Assembly (NCBI GenBank): GCA_965199555.1
Contig: CBDASJ010000029.1
Location: 26,574-90,573 of the forward strand
DNA length: 64,000 nucleotides
Direction: 5' to 3'
Source of the DNA: LMUY01 sp965199555
Lineage (GTDB): Bacteria > Pseudomonadota > Alphaproteobacteria > Acetobacterales > Acetobacteraceae
Shown here: piece after piece, positions 17,800-25,512 of the stretch
How the letters are laid out: each line of letters opens with the position of its first letter
How positions within the stretch are numbered: the first letter of the stretch is position 1
The notes under the pieces: generated by a model
The model's input: the letters and a program-made list of their open reading frames with translations, nothing else
Database searches by the model: none
What the model was told of the DNA's origin: nothing
Made by a program: the position numbers and the translations under genes

Positions 17800-19527
17800 A
17801 TGCACCAGGACGTTTATGACTTCGTGATCGTGGGCGGGGGTACGGCGGGGTGCGTGTTGGCGGGCCGCTTGTCCGCCGACCCCGACAACCGCGTGCTCTT
17901 GCTTGAAGCGGGCGACGACATGCCGCCGGGGCGCGAGCCGCGCTCGATCCGGGACCCGTTCCCGTCCTCCTATGGCGATCCGCGGTTTGCTTGGAAGCAC
18001 CTGCTGGCGGAGGTCGGCACCGATCGGGGCGACGGCGCGCCGGTGCTGACGCGGCAGTTCACCCAGGGCCGCCTCATGGGCGGCAGTTCCAGCATCATGG
18101 GCATGATGGCGCAGCGCGGGCTGCCATCCGACTTCGACGAATGGCAACGGCTGGGTGCGGACGGATGGAGCTGGGCCGACGTCCTGCCGTTCTTCAACCG
18201 ACTGGAAAACGACTGGGATTTCGACGGGCCGCTGCATGGCAAGTCCGGACCGATCCCGATCCGGCGCTACAAGCGGGAGGTGTGGCCGCCTTTCGTGCGC
18301 GCGGTCGCGGCGGCGATGGAGGAGGAGGGATTCCAGTTCAACCCCGACTTCAACGGGTTCTTCGGCGATTGCGTGACCACCGTGCCGATGAACAACACGC
18401 CGACGCAACGCGTGTCCGCCGCAATGGGCTATTTGGACGAGGCGGCGCGGCGCCGGCCCAACCTGACGATCCGCGCCAACGCCAGCGCCGAACGGCTGGT
18501 GCTCGACGGCAAGCGCGCCACCGGCGTCGTGGTCCAGACACCCGGCGGCACGGAAACGGTGTTCGGCCGGGAAATCCTGGTGTGCGCCGGCGCCATCCAC
18601 TCGCCGGCGCTGCTGATGCGCTCCGGCATCGGGCCGGCCGACGCTCTGCGTCGGGTCGGCGTCGAACCGGTGGTGGACCGCGGTGGCGTCGGGCAGAACC
18701 TGTTCAACCACGCCATCGCCCACATCGCGATCCACCTGCCCCGCTCGTCCAAGCAGGACCGCACGCTCACCTCCTGGGCGTTCGCCATGCTGCGCTACTC
18801 GTCCGGCCATCCGGGATGCCCGGCCGGGGACATGCAGGTGTTCCCCACCAACCGCACGTCCTGGCACCCGCTCGGCCGGCGCATCGGCGCGCTGGGAGTC
18901 TGCTTGTACAAGCCGTTTTCCACCGGCACCGTCGCGCTCAAGAGCACCGACCCGGCGGTGGAGCCGGAGGTGAAGTTCCGCCTGCTGTCGGACCCCCGCG
19001 ACTTCGACCGCATGGTGGACGGGCTGGGCATGGCGGCTGGCCTGCTGCGCAGCCGTCACGTGCGGGCGGTCGCCAACGAGGCGTTCCTGCCCAGCGGCGG
19101 GCAGGCCAACAAGCTGAACCGGCCGAGCCGGTTCAACTGGCTGAAGAGCGCGGTCATCAGCACGCTGTTTGACTTGCCGTTCGGGCTGCGCCGCACCCTG
19201 CTGGCCCGCAGCGTGATCGACCTGGAGCGGCTGGCGACGGACCGCGCCGCCTGCGAGGAGGTGATCCACCGCGTCGGCGCCGGCGTGCACCACGTGTCCG
19301 GAACCTGCCGCATCGGCCGCTCCGACGACCCGGCCGCCGTAGTCGATCCGTCCTGCCGGGTGCATGGCGTGGCCGGGCTGCGGGTGGTCGACGCGTCCGT
19401 CATGCCAACCGTGGTGAGCGCCAACACGCATTTGGCCGTGCTGATGATCGGGGAGAAGGTCGCCCAAACCATCCTGGACGAACGGGCGACGAGCGGCCAA
19501 CGGCCGCAGATGGGGGTAGCCGCATGA
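17800..19527 (+). CDS. GMC-family FAD oxidoreductase
   Basis: A 575-residue glucose-methanol-choline flavoenzyme: FVIVGGGTAGCVLAGRLS (FAD Rossmann), LLLEAGD, FTQGRLMGGSSSIMGMM (GMC signature 1), LVCAGAIHSPALLMRSGIG (signature 2), VHHVSGTCRIG and the C-terminal ANTHLAVLMIGEKVA, which supply the catalytic His pair. It would oxidise an alcohol or sugar hydroxyl. There is no signal peptide. ATG 17800 has a strong GGAGGGGGAAG site. It overlaps the following FAH gene (ATGA), so oxidation and hydrolytic steps are coupled. A putative GntR operator sits in its promoter. Confidence 0.93.
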   Translation: MHQDVYDFVIVGGGTAGCVLAGRLSADPDNRVLLLEAGDDMPPGREPRSIRDPFPSSYGDPRFAWKHLLAEVGTDRGDGAPVLTRQFTQGRLMGGSSSIMGMMAQRGLPSDFDEWQRLGADGWSWADVLPFFNRLENDWDFDGPLHGKSGPIPIRRYKREVWPPFVRAVAAAMEEEGFQFNPDFNGFFGDCVTTVPMNNTPTQRVSAAMGYLDEAARRRPNLTIRANASAERLVLDGKRATGVVVQTPGGTETVFGREILVCAGAIHSPALLMRSGIGPADALRRVGVEPVVDRGGVGQNLFNHAIAHIAIHLPRSSKQDRTLTSWAFAMLRYSSGHPGCPAGDMQVFPTNRTSWHPLGRRIGALGVCLYKPFSTGTVALKSTDPAVEPEVKFRLLSDPRDFDRMVDGLGMAAGLLRSRHVRAVANEAFLPSGGQANKLNRPSRFNWLKSAVISTLFDLPFGLRRTLLARSVIDLERLATDRAACEEVIHRVGAGVHHVSGTCRIGRSDDPAAVVDPSCRVHGVAGLRVVDASVMPTVVSANTHLAVLMIGEKVAQTILDERATSGQRPQMGVAA

Positions 19528-20390
19528 AGATCGCCCGGTTCTCCCACGCGGGCCACCCGCCCCGGCTCGGGGTCGTGGAAGGCGACAGCGTGGTGGACGT
19601 GCTCGACGCCTGCCCCGGCCTGCCGGCGGACCTGCGGGCCTGGTTGCCAGGGGGCACACGCTCCTGGGCGTTCCTCGCCTCGCTGCTGCCGGACGCGCCC
19701 CGCATCCCGCTTGCGGAGGTCGTGCTCCACCCGCCGGTGACCCCGGGCAAGCTGATGGGGCTCGGCGCGAACTACCAGGCGCACCTGGACGAGGTGGCGC
19801 ATCTCGGGCTGCGGCCCATGCCGCACCAGATCTGGTTCAACAAGCAGGTCAGCTCGCTCAACGATCCGTTCGCCGACATCCTGATCCCGGCCGCCTCGGA
19901 CCAGGTCGACTACGAAGGGGAGTTGGCGGTGGTGATCGGCCGCCGCGCGCGCAGGGTGTCCGCCGCCGACGCCTTGTCTGTGGTGGCCGGCTACACCGTT
20001 TGCAACGACGTCAGCGTCCGCGACGTGCAGATGCGCACGCCGACCCACACGCTGGGCAAGTCGTTCGACACGCATGGCCCGCTCGGCCCCTGGATGGTCA
20101 CCGCCGACGAGATCCCCAACCCGCAGGACCTCATGATCCGCACCTGGGTCAATGACGAGCTGCGGCAGGAAGCCAGCACCGCCACCATGATCCACTCGGT
20201 TGCCGCGCAGATCGCCGAGCTGAGCGCGACCTTGACGCTGGAGCCGGGCGACGTGCTCGCCACCGGAACCCCGGCGGGCTGCGCCATCGGCATGCAGCCA
20301 CCCCGCTACCTGGTCGATGGCGACGTGGTGCGGATCGAGGTCGAACGGATCGGCACCATCCGCGGGCGCATGGTCCGCAGCTCCGGCTGA
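19524..20390 (+). CDS. Fumarylacetoacetate hydrolase (FAH) family protein
   Basis: A 288-residue FAH-fold enzyme. The metal-binding segment DYEGELAVVIGRRA gives the E-x-E pair, with the third ligand in CNDVSVRDVQMR. The C-terminal substrate loop is GDVLATGTPAG. Homologues cleave or hydrate 2,4-dioxo or 2-oxo acids, including 2,4-diketo-3-deoxy sugar acids and fumarylpyruvate. Its start overlaps the GMC stop by four bases. It is followed 7 bases later by a second, diverged FAH gene, so the two may act on successive intermediates or form a heteromer. Confidence 0.92.
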   Translation: MKIARFSHAGHPPRLGVVEGDSVVDVLDACPGLPADLRAWLPGGTRSWAFLASLLPDAPRIPLAEVVLHPPVTPGKLMGLGANYQAHLDEVAHLGLRPMPHQIWFNKQVSSLNDPFADILIPAASDQVDYEGELAVVIGRRARRVSAADALSVVAGYTVCNDVSVRDVQMRTPTHTLGKSFDTHGPLGPWMVTADEIPNPQDLMIRTWVNDELRQEASTATMIHSVAAQIAELSATLTLEPGDVLATGTPAGCAIGMQPPRYLVDGDVVRIEVERIGTIRGRMVRSSG

Positions 20391-20397
20391 GGCCGCC

Positions 20398-21234
20398 ATG
20401 CGGATCGCCCACTTCTCCGTCGATGGCCGAACCGCCTGGGGCGTGGAACACGGCACGGAACTGATCGAGGTGCCGACACCCAACGGCCTCGCCGGATTGC
20501 TGGAAATGCCGGCGGACCGGCTGGCGGCGGCAGCCGGCCTGCGTCACGCCCGGGACCAGGTCGCGCTGCTGTGTCCCGCGGCCGGCGCCGGCAAGATCCT
20601 TGGCATCGGCATGAACTACCATGACGCCGTCGCGGAAGCGCAGGCCGCCGGCGTCGTGCTGCCGGCGGACACCATCTGGTTCGGCCGCCCGGCCGGCGCG
20701 CTGTGCGGCCCGTCGGACCCGGTGTGGTTCCCACGGGGATGCGACGACCTGGATTACGAAGGCGAGCTGGTGATCGTTATCGGCAAACGGTGCCACGGCC
20801 TGACCGCCGAACAGGCCCGAAACGCCATCGGCGGCTACGCCGTCGGCAACGACGTGACGATGCGCCGGCGGGCGTTCCGATCCCCGGTGCTCGGCAAATA
20901 CTACGACAACCAGGCGCCGGTCGGCCCGGTGGTCGTCACCGCCGACGAGATCGCCGACCCGCAGGCGCTCGGCGTCCGTACCTGGCTGAACGGCGAGCTG
21001 CGTCAATCCGGCAACACCGCCGGCATGCTGATGGATTGCGCCGCGATCGTCGCCGCGTTGAGCCAGGTCATGATCCTGGACCCGGGCGACATCATCTTCA
21101 CCGGCACCCCGGCCGGCATCGGCGGATTGGCCGCCCCACCCCGCTTCCTGCGGCCCGGCGACGTGGTGCGCGTGGAGGTGGACGGCATCGGCAGCATCGA
21201 GAACCAGGTGGTCGCCACGCCCTCCGTCGGCTGA
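20398..21234 (+). CDS. Second FAH-family protein
   Basis: This is a 278-residue FAH-fold enzyme in tandem with the previous one but clearly diverged. It has GIGMNYHDAVAEAQAAG, the metal motif DYEGELVIVIGKR, NDVTMRRRAF, and IIFTGTPAGIGG near the end. The active-site lid (SPVLGKYYDNQAPVGP) differs from its neighbour, suggesting a different substrate rather than a recent duplicate. ATG 20398 lies 7 bases after the upstream stop. It converges on the LysR gene. Confidence 0.9.
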   Translation: MRIAHFSVDGRTAWGVEHGTELIEVPTPNGLAGLLEMPADRLAAAAGLRHARDQVALLCPAAGAGKILGIGMNYHDAVAEAQAAGVVLPADTIWFGRPAGALCGPSDPVWFPRGCDDLDYEGELVIVIGKRCHGLTAEQARNAIGGYAVGNDVTMRRRAFRSPVLGKYYDNQAPVGPVVVTADEIADPQALGVRTWLNGELRQSGNTAGMLMDCAAIVAALSQVMILDPGDIIFTGTPAGIGGLAAPPRFLRPGDVVRVEVDGIGSIENQVVATPSVG

Positions 21235-21243
21235 GCCGCCGCG

Positions 21244-22200
21244 TCATGCCGCGGGCGTGACGCCTCCCGGCAGGACTGCCTGGCGGAACACCTCCACCAG
21301 CGGGGAAGCGTCCCCCCGCCGGGACAGCCAATGCAGCCCGATGCGGCACGCCTCGTCGGCCAACGGCCGGTAGATGACGCCCGAGCGCTTGATGCGGGCC
21401 ATGACCCCCGGGATGACCGCCACGCCAGCGCCGCTGGACACGAGGCCGATCACCGCCGCCAGGTCCGGCACCTCGATCGCGATGTCCGGCACGAAACCGG
21501 CCGCCCGGCAGAACCGCATCACGGTGCGGAAGATCGCGGAGCCGTTGTCCTGCGTCACCATGATGAACGGCTCGGCCGCCAGGGACGCCAAGGGCAGCGC
21601 CCCGGCCTGGCGCCCCGCCGCATGCCCGCGTGGCAAGGCCGCCACCATGGCTTCCGTCCGGACCAGTTCGCAATCGAGGGACGCACCCGGGCGCGGGTCC
21701 GGCGCCCAAGCGAACCCGACATCGAGCTGTCCGGCTTCCAGCGCCGCGAACTGCGCCGCGGAAGACATGGGGCGCAGCGCCCACGTCACGCGCGGCCGCT
21801 CCGTGCGCACCCGCTGCACGGCTTCCAGCACCACGTCCATGTGCACGGCGGATTCGGTGTAGCCGATCCGCAGCTCCCCCGTGGTGCCGCCGGCGGCGTT
21901 CGCCAGCGCCGCCTTGATGCCGGCCAGCTCGTTCAACAGCCGCCGGGCATGCCCGACCAGCTCCCGCCCGGCCGCCGTCAGCAGCACGCGCTGCTTGTTG
22001 CGTTCGAACAGCCGCACTTCCAGCAGCGCTTCCAACTGCTGGATCTGCGTGGTCAACGGCGGCTGGCTAATGTGCAGGCGGGCCGCGGCGCCGCGAAAGC
22101 TCAGCTCCTCCGCCACGGCCACGAAGTAGCGGAGGTGGCGCAACTCCAGCCGCCGCAGGAGCATGTCCCCTTCCGTGCTGCTGGCGGCTCCGGCGGTCAT
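21244..22200 (-). CDS. LysR-family transcriptional regulator
   Basis: A 318-residue LTTR. The N-terminal winged HTH begins at LRHLRYFVAVAEELSFRGAAARLHISQPPLTTQI (split here: HLRYFVAVAEELSF and AAARLHISQPPLT). A linker helix and a two-lobe effector domain follow, containing LRIGYTESA, FAWAPDPRP and SGAGVAVIPGVMA. ATG 22200 was chosen because AGGAAG lies just upstream; ATG 22164 is an alternative. It is convergent with the FAH genes and upstream of nothing on its strand, so its target is not obvious. Control of the GMC-FAH-FAH operon is the simplest guess. Confidence 0.9.
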   Translation of the reverse strand: MTAGAASSTEGDMLLRRLELRHLRYFVAVAEELSFRGAAARLHISQPPLTTQIQQLEALLEVRLFERNKQRVLLTAAGRELVGHARRLLNELAGIKAALANAAGGTTGELRIGYTESAVHMDVVLEAVQRVRTERPRVTWALRPMSSAAQFAALEAGQLDVGFAWAPDPRPGASLDCELVRTEAMVAALPRGHAAGRQAGALPLASLAAEPFIMVTQDNGSAIFRTVMRFCRAAGFVPDIAIEVPDLAAVIGLVSSGAGVAVIPGVMARIKRSGVIYRPLADEACRIGLHWLSRRGDASPLVEVFRQAVLPGGVTPAA

Positions 22201-22296
22201 GGCGCTTCCTAGTCCACGGAGAAAAACGGTCGCTCCCCAGGATAAGGCATCTCGACCCTCAAGATCGACCAGCACCGCGCATCTGAACGCCCGCGC

Positions 22297-23610
22297 CTAC
22301 GCCGCGGGAACACCCCCGGGCACCAGCGGGCGGTCCAAGCCGTCCGCCATCCGGTGCGCGTCCCGCCTTATGGTGCGGATCGCCAACCCGTACAGCACCG
22401 CCGCGGGCAGGGTGCAGCTGATCGGCAGCAGGATGGCGTAGCGGATCGCCAGCACGCCGTAGCGGGGGGTGAGGTAGTCCGACATCATGCCGATCATCAG
22501 CGCGCCCAGCCCCAACCCGCCGATCGTGCCGAGCAGGTTGTGGATGGAGGTCGCGAAGGACAGCATCTGCGGCCGTGCCACGGCCTGGTAGACCGCGTAG
22601 ATCGGCCCCAGCAGCGACATCAGCAGGAAGGAGCCGATTCCCAGGCAAACCAACGCGACCGTGCGGGAGTCCGTCATCGGCATCGCGATCAGGAACGGCG
22701 CCGAGGTCAGGCAGGCCATCGCCGGCTCCCCGGCTTTCCAGCGGTCGTCGCCCCGGCCAAGCCGCGTGACCAGCATCCCGCCAGCCACCGTGCCGGCGGC
22801 GCCGCACAAACCCAGCATGGTGCCGACGAACACGCCCACCTGCGACGGCGGCATGCCGTAGACGCGGGCGAACAGCGACGGCGTCCACACGAACAGCCCG
22901 TTCAAGGCGAAGCCGCTGAAGAAGCTGCCGGTGATGCCGAGCACGTAGGACGGCTGGGAGAACAAAAACCGCAGCGTCTGCCAAACCGGCTCCGCGGTGC
23001 GCGGCCCGGTGGCACCGCCCACGCGCGGCAGCGGCCCGGCCGTGGCCAGCAGCCCCGCCACGATCAAGCCCGGCACCCCGGCAAGGAACAGCGCCCCCCG
23101 CCAGCCGAACCAGTTGTTCGCCAGGCCGCCGACCATGATGCCGAAGAACACGCCCAGCGGCACGCCCAGGTTCAGGATGCTCAGCGCCCGTGGCCGCTCG
23201 TCCTTAGTAAACAGGTCCGACATCATGGCGATGGAAGGGGCCGTGCCCGCCGCCTCGCCGATGCCGACGCCGGTCCGCGCCAAGGCGAGTTGCACGCCGG
23301 ATTGCGCCACCCCGCCAAGCGCGGTCGCGACGCTCCACAACGCGATCCCGAACGCGACCACGCCGCGGCGGCCGCGCAAATCGGCCAACCGGCCGAGCGG
23401 CACCCCGAGAATGGCATAAAGCAGCACGAAGCCCAGCCCGGCGATGAAGCCTAGGGCCGTGTCGGAAAGCTGCATCTCCTTCTTGATCGATTCCAGCAGC
23501 ACGTTGACGATGGAACGATCAAAGAAGTTCAGCACGAACGCGATCGTCAGCAGGACCAGGAAATAGTTCCGGCTGCGCTTGGCGGTTGCCAGGCCCTCGT
23601 GCTCGAGCAT
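22297..23610 (-). CDS. MFS transporter
   Basis: A 437-residue, 12-helix major-facilitator protein: FVLNFFDRSIVNVLLESIKKE in helix 1, the loop 2-3 motif GVPLGRLADLRGRR, and the G-x-x-x-G motif of helix 5. A second copy of the loop motif (MLVTRLGRGDDRWK) follows in the C half. The sequence is of the sugar-acid/aromatic-acid symporter type. ATG 23610 has GAAGGGAGA upstream. It follows the GntR gene in the same direction, with a candidate operator between them, so it probably imports the substrate of this catabolic block. Confidence 0.88.
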   Translation of the reverse strand: MLEHEGLATAKRSRNYFLVLLTIAFVLNFFDRSIVNVLLESIKKEMQLSDTALGFIAGLGFVLLYAILGVPLGRLADLRGRRGVVAFGIALWSVATALGGVAQSGVQLALARTGVGIGEAAGTAPSIAMMSDLFTKDERPRALSILNLGVPLGVFFGIMVGGLANNWFGWRGALFLAGVPGLIVAGLLATAGPLPRVGGATGPRTAEPVWQTLRFLFSQPSYVLGITGSFFSGFALNGLFVWTPSLFARVYGMPPSQVGVFVGTMLGLCGAAGTVAGGMLVTRLGRGDDRWKAGEPAMACLTSAPFLIAMPMTDSRTVALVCLGIGSFLLMSLLGPIYAVYQAVARPQMLSFATSIHNLLGTIGGLGLGALMIGMMSDYLTPRYGVLAIRYAILLPISCTLPAAVLYGLAIRTIRRDAHRMADGLDRPLVPGGVPAA

Positions 23611-23714
23611 GGACGCGTCTCCCTTCGACACAGGATTGCGGCGCAACGGCCGGTTCGTGCTGATTTCCTCCAGCGTCGCCTTCACCAAACCGGATGTCAA
23701 GCCAGTTGTGGCGT

Positions 23715-23727
23715 CTGGTCTGTCCAG
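23715..23727. promoter_or_regulatory. Candidate GntR operator, copy 2 (MFS promoter)
   Basis: CTGGTCTGTCCAG lies 105 bases upstream of the MFS start and just past the GntR stop. It is one base different from the copies at 17703 and 24487; all three are followed by T. Confidence 0.55.
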
Positions 23728-23750
23728 TGTTGTTACTGGCGCGGGAACGC

Positions 23751-24440
23751 TCAGGCCTGTTCGCGGTAGGTCCGGGCAACGAAGGTCAGGTGCTCGGACA
23801 TGGCGGCGTCGGCCTGTTCCGGGCTACGGGCCTGCACGGCGGTGAAGATCGCCTCGTGGTGACCATACGCACGCCGGACCGCGCCGCGTGCCCGCATGCC
23901 GATCCGGCGCTGGTCCGCCAGCCAATCCGAAAAGGCGTTGCCCAGCGCGACGAAGATGTTGTTCTGCGGAATCTCGGCAAGGACCGCATGAAACGACAGA
24001 TCGGTCGCCACGAACTGCTCCAGATCGCCGATCGCCCGCCGGTTGGCGAGCAGCGAATCGCCCAGCCGCTCGATCTCCTTGGGCGAGGCGTGGCGGGCGG
24101 CGTATCGGACCAGCCCGCATTCGAACAGGATGCGCGCTTCCTGGACGTTGGACATGCCGCCCGGTGTGGCAACCAGCGCGTGGGCCATGACCGCCAGCGG
24201 CGCCAGCATCGTCTGCGTGTCGAGCTTGCGAACCCGCGCCCGCGCGCGCTCCCGCATCTCGATAAGGCCGGACGAGCGCAGCGACGACAGCGCCTCCCGC
24301 ACGGACATGCGGCTGGCGCTGTAACGCTCCACGAGATCCCGTTCCGACGGCAGCAACGCGCCCTCGGGAAGCTGCCCCGACCTGATCTCGTCCGAAAGGC
24401 TGTCGGCGATACGCTGGGACACCCGGGGCTGCCGGACCAT
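23751..24440 (-). CDS. GntR-family (FadR/FCD) transcriptional regulator
   Basis: A 229-residue regulator. The N-terminal winged HTH (about 8-70) has LPSERDLVERYSASRMSVREALSSL, given here as LPSERDLVERY and SRMSVREALSSL. The C-terminal all-helical FCD domain has metal-type residues in DLSFHAVLA and AYGHHEAIFTAV. FCD regulators typically respond to sugar acids or organic acids. The gene has a 13-bp palindrome 47 bases upstream of its ATG (24487-24499) and another between it and the MFS gene, consistent with autoregulation. Confidence 0.93.
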   Translation of the reverse strand: MVRQPRVSQRIADSLSDEIRSGQLPEGALLPSERDLVERYSASRMSVREALSSLRSSGLIEMRERARARVRKLDTQTMLAPLAVMAHALVATPGGMSNVQEARILFECGLVRYAARHASPKEIERLGDSLLANRRAIGDLEQFVATDLSFHAVLAEIPQNNIFVALGNAFSDWLADQRRIGMRARGAVRRAYGHHEAIFTAVQARSPEQADAAMSEHLTFVARTYREQA

Positions 24441-24486
24441 GCTGACCGACCTTGGAAATGAAGGCGCGGTTTATGCCCCAGCCAAA

Positions 24487-24499
24487 CTGGTCCGTCCAG
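24487..24499. promoter_or_regulatory. Candidate GntR operator, copy 3 (autoregulatory)
   Basis: CTGGTCCGTCCAG, identical to the copy at 17703-17715, lies between the lactonase stop and the GntR start, 47 bases upstream of the regulator's ATG. The position fits autoregulation. Confidence 0.55.
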
Positions 24500-25381
24500 T
24501 CACGCGACGTTGCAGCGGCGGGGAACGCCGCGCTCGCCGGGCTGCAGGCGGAGCAGCGCCCCGGCCAGCGGTTCCTGCCGGCGCTGCTCGGGCGTCAGCT
24601 TGTCGGTCGCGGTGGTGACGTAAAGCTCCGCCAAATCCGGCCCGGCGAAGCAGCACATGGTGGGCTGGCTGACCGGCAAGGCCACCGTGCGGTCCAGCGA
24701 GCCGTCCGCGTGGAACCGGCGCAGGCTGCCGCCGCCGTGCAGGGCGCACCAATAGCCGCCCGCGGTGTCGACCGCGGCGCCGTCCGGCAGGCCGTCCGCT
24801 TCGGGGATCGTTGCGAATACGGCCTTGTCGCCGATGCGTCCGCCGGCATAGGCGAAGCGGTGGATGGTGCCGCGGTTGCTGTGGGACAGGAACATGCGGG
24901 CGCCGTCGGCACTCCAGGCCATGCCGTTGTGCAACTCGGCCAGGTCCGGCTCCGCCCGCAAGCCGCCGGCGCGCGTGTAGCTGTGCAGCGCGCCCTTCAA
25001 CGGTGGGCTGGCCGGGTCGGCGGGATCGAACATCACGCCCACCCAGAACCGGCCATCCGGATCGCAGCCGCCCTCGTTGAAGCGGTGCATCGCCGGGTCG
25101 AACGGCGGCGGGGCGACCAGCGCCGTGTCGCCTGTGGCAAAGTCCAACCGGTGCAGGCCGCTGCGCAAGGCGACCAACGCCCCGTCGCCGCCCGGCAGCA
25201 GGGCAAAGCCGCCGATGTCGGACCCCACCGTCCAGCGATCGAGCTTGCCGGAGCCGGGATGGAGCCGGAACAGCGCCGGGGCCTTCACGTCGATGAAGTA
25301 GAGCGTCCCCTCCCCGGCCGACCAGGTCGGCGACTCCCCTATGATGGTGTTCGCCTGAAGCACGACCTCGATATCCGCCAT
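24500..25381 (-). CDS. SMP-30/gluconolactonase-family lactonase
   Basis: A 293-residue six-bladed beta-propeller. It has GESPTWSAGEGTLYFIDV (metal Glu), RFNEGGCDPDGRFWVG, ELHNGMAWSADG (metal Asn) and EADGLPDGAAVDTAGGYW (metal Asp), the calcium/zinc ligands of the SMP-30 family. It hydrolyses aldonolactones to sugar acids. ATG 25381 is chosen over the upstream in-frame ATG because the protein then begins at the usual family start. It diverges from the TPP-enzyme operon, whose GMC dehydrogenase could make its lactone substrate. Confidence 0.93.
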   Translation of the reverse strand: MADIEVVLQANTIIGESPTWSAGEGTLYFIDVKAPALFRLHPGSGKLDRWTVGSDIGGFALLPGGDGALVALRSGLHRLDFATGDTALVAPPPFDPAMHRFNEGGCDPDGRFWVGVMFDPADPASPPLKGALHSYTRAGGLRAEPDLAELHNGMAWSADGARMFLSHSNRGTIHRFAYAGGRIGDKAVFATIPEADGLPDGAAVDTAGGYWCALHGGGSLRRFHADGSLDRTVALPVSQPTMCCFAGPDLAELYVTTATDKLTPEQRRQEPLAGALLRLQPGERGVPRRCNVA

Positions 25382-25426
25382 GGCTGCCAGTCTTCCGATC
25401 CGGGACGCGGCCAAACGCATGGCCGT

Positions 25427-25441
25427 TTGTTCACCGAACAA
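25427..25441. promoter_or_regulatory. Candidate operator, lactonase/TPP divergent promoter
   Basis: TTGTTCACCGAACAA is a perfect 15-bp palindrome (6-bp arms, 3-bp spacer) in the 131-bp divergent region between the SMP-30 and TPP-enzyme genes. The cognate regulator is unknown. Confidence 0.5.
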
Positions 25442-25512
25442 CGCAGTTCGGGCTGAAACGGCTTTCCAGGCCGCACGTAATACCGTGGTGGGTAGCGCAC
25501 GGGAGCCTGGGC

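Noticed and set aside
17716..19659. A 647-codon minus-strand open frame
   Set aside because: Antisense to the GMC oxidoreductase; no recognisable domain and biased composition.
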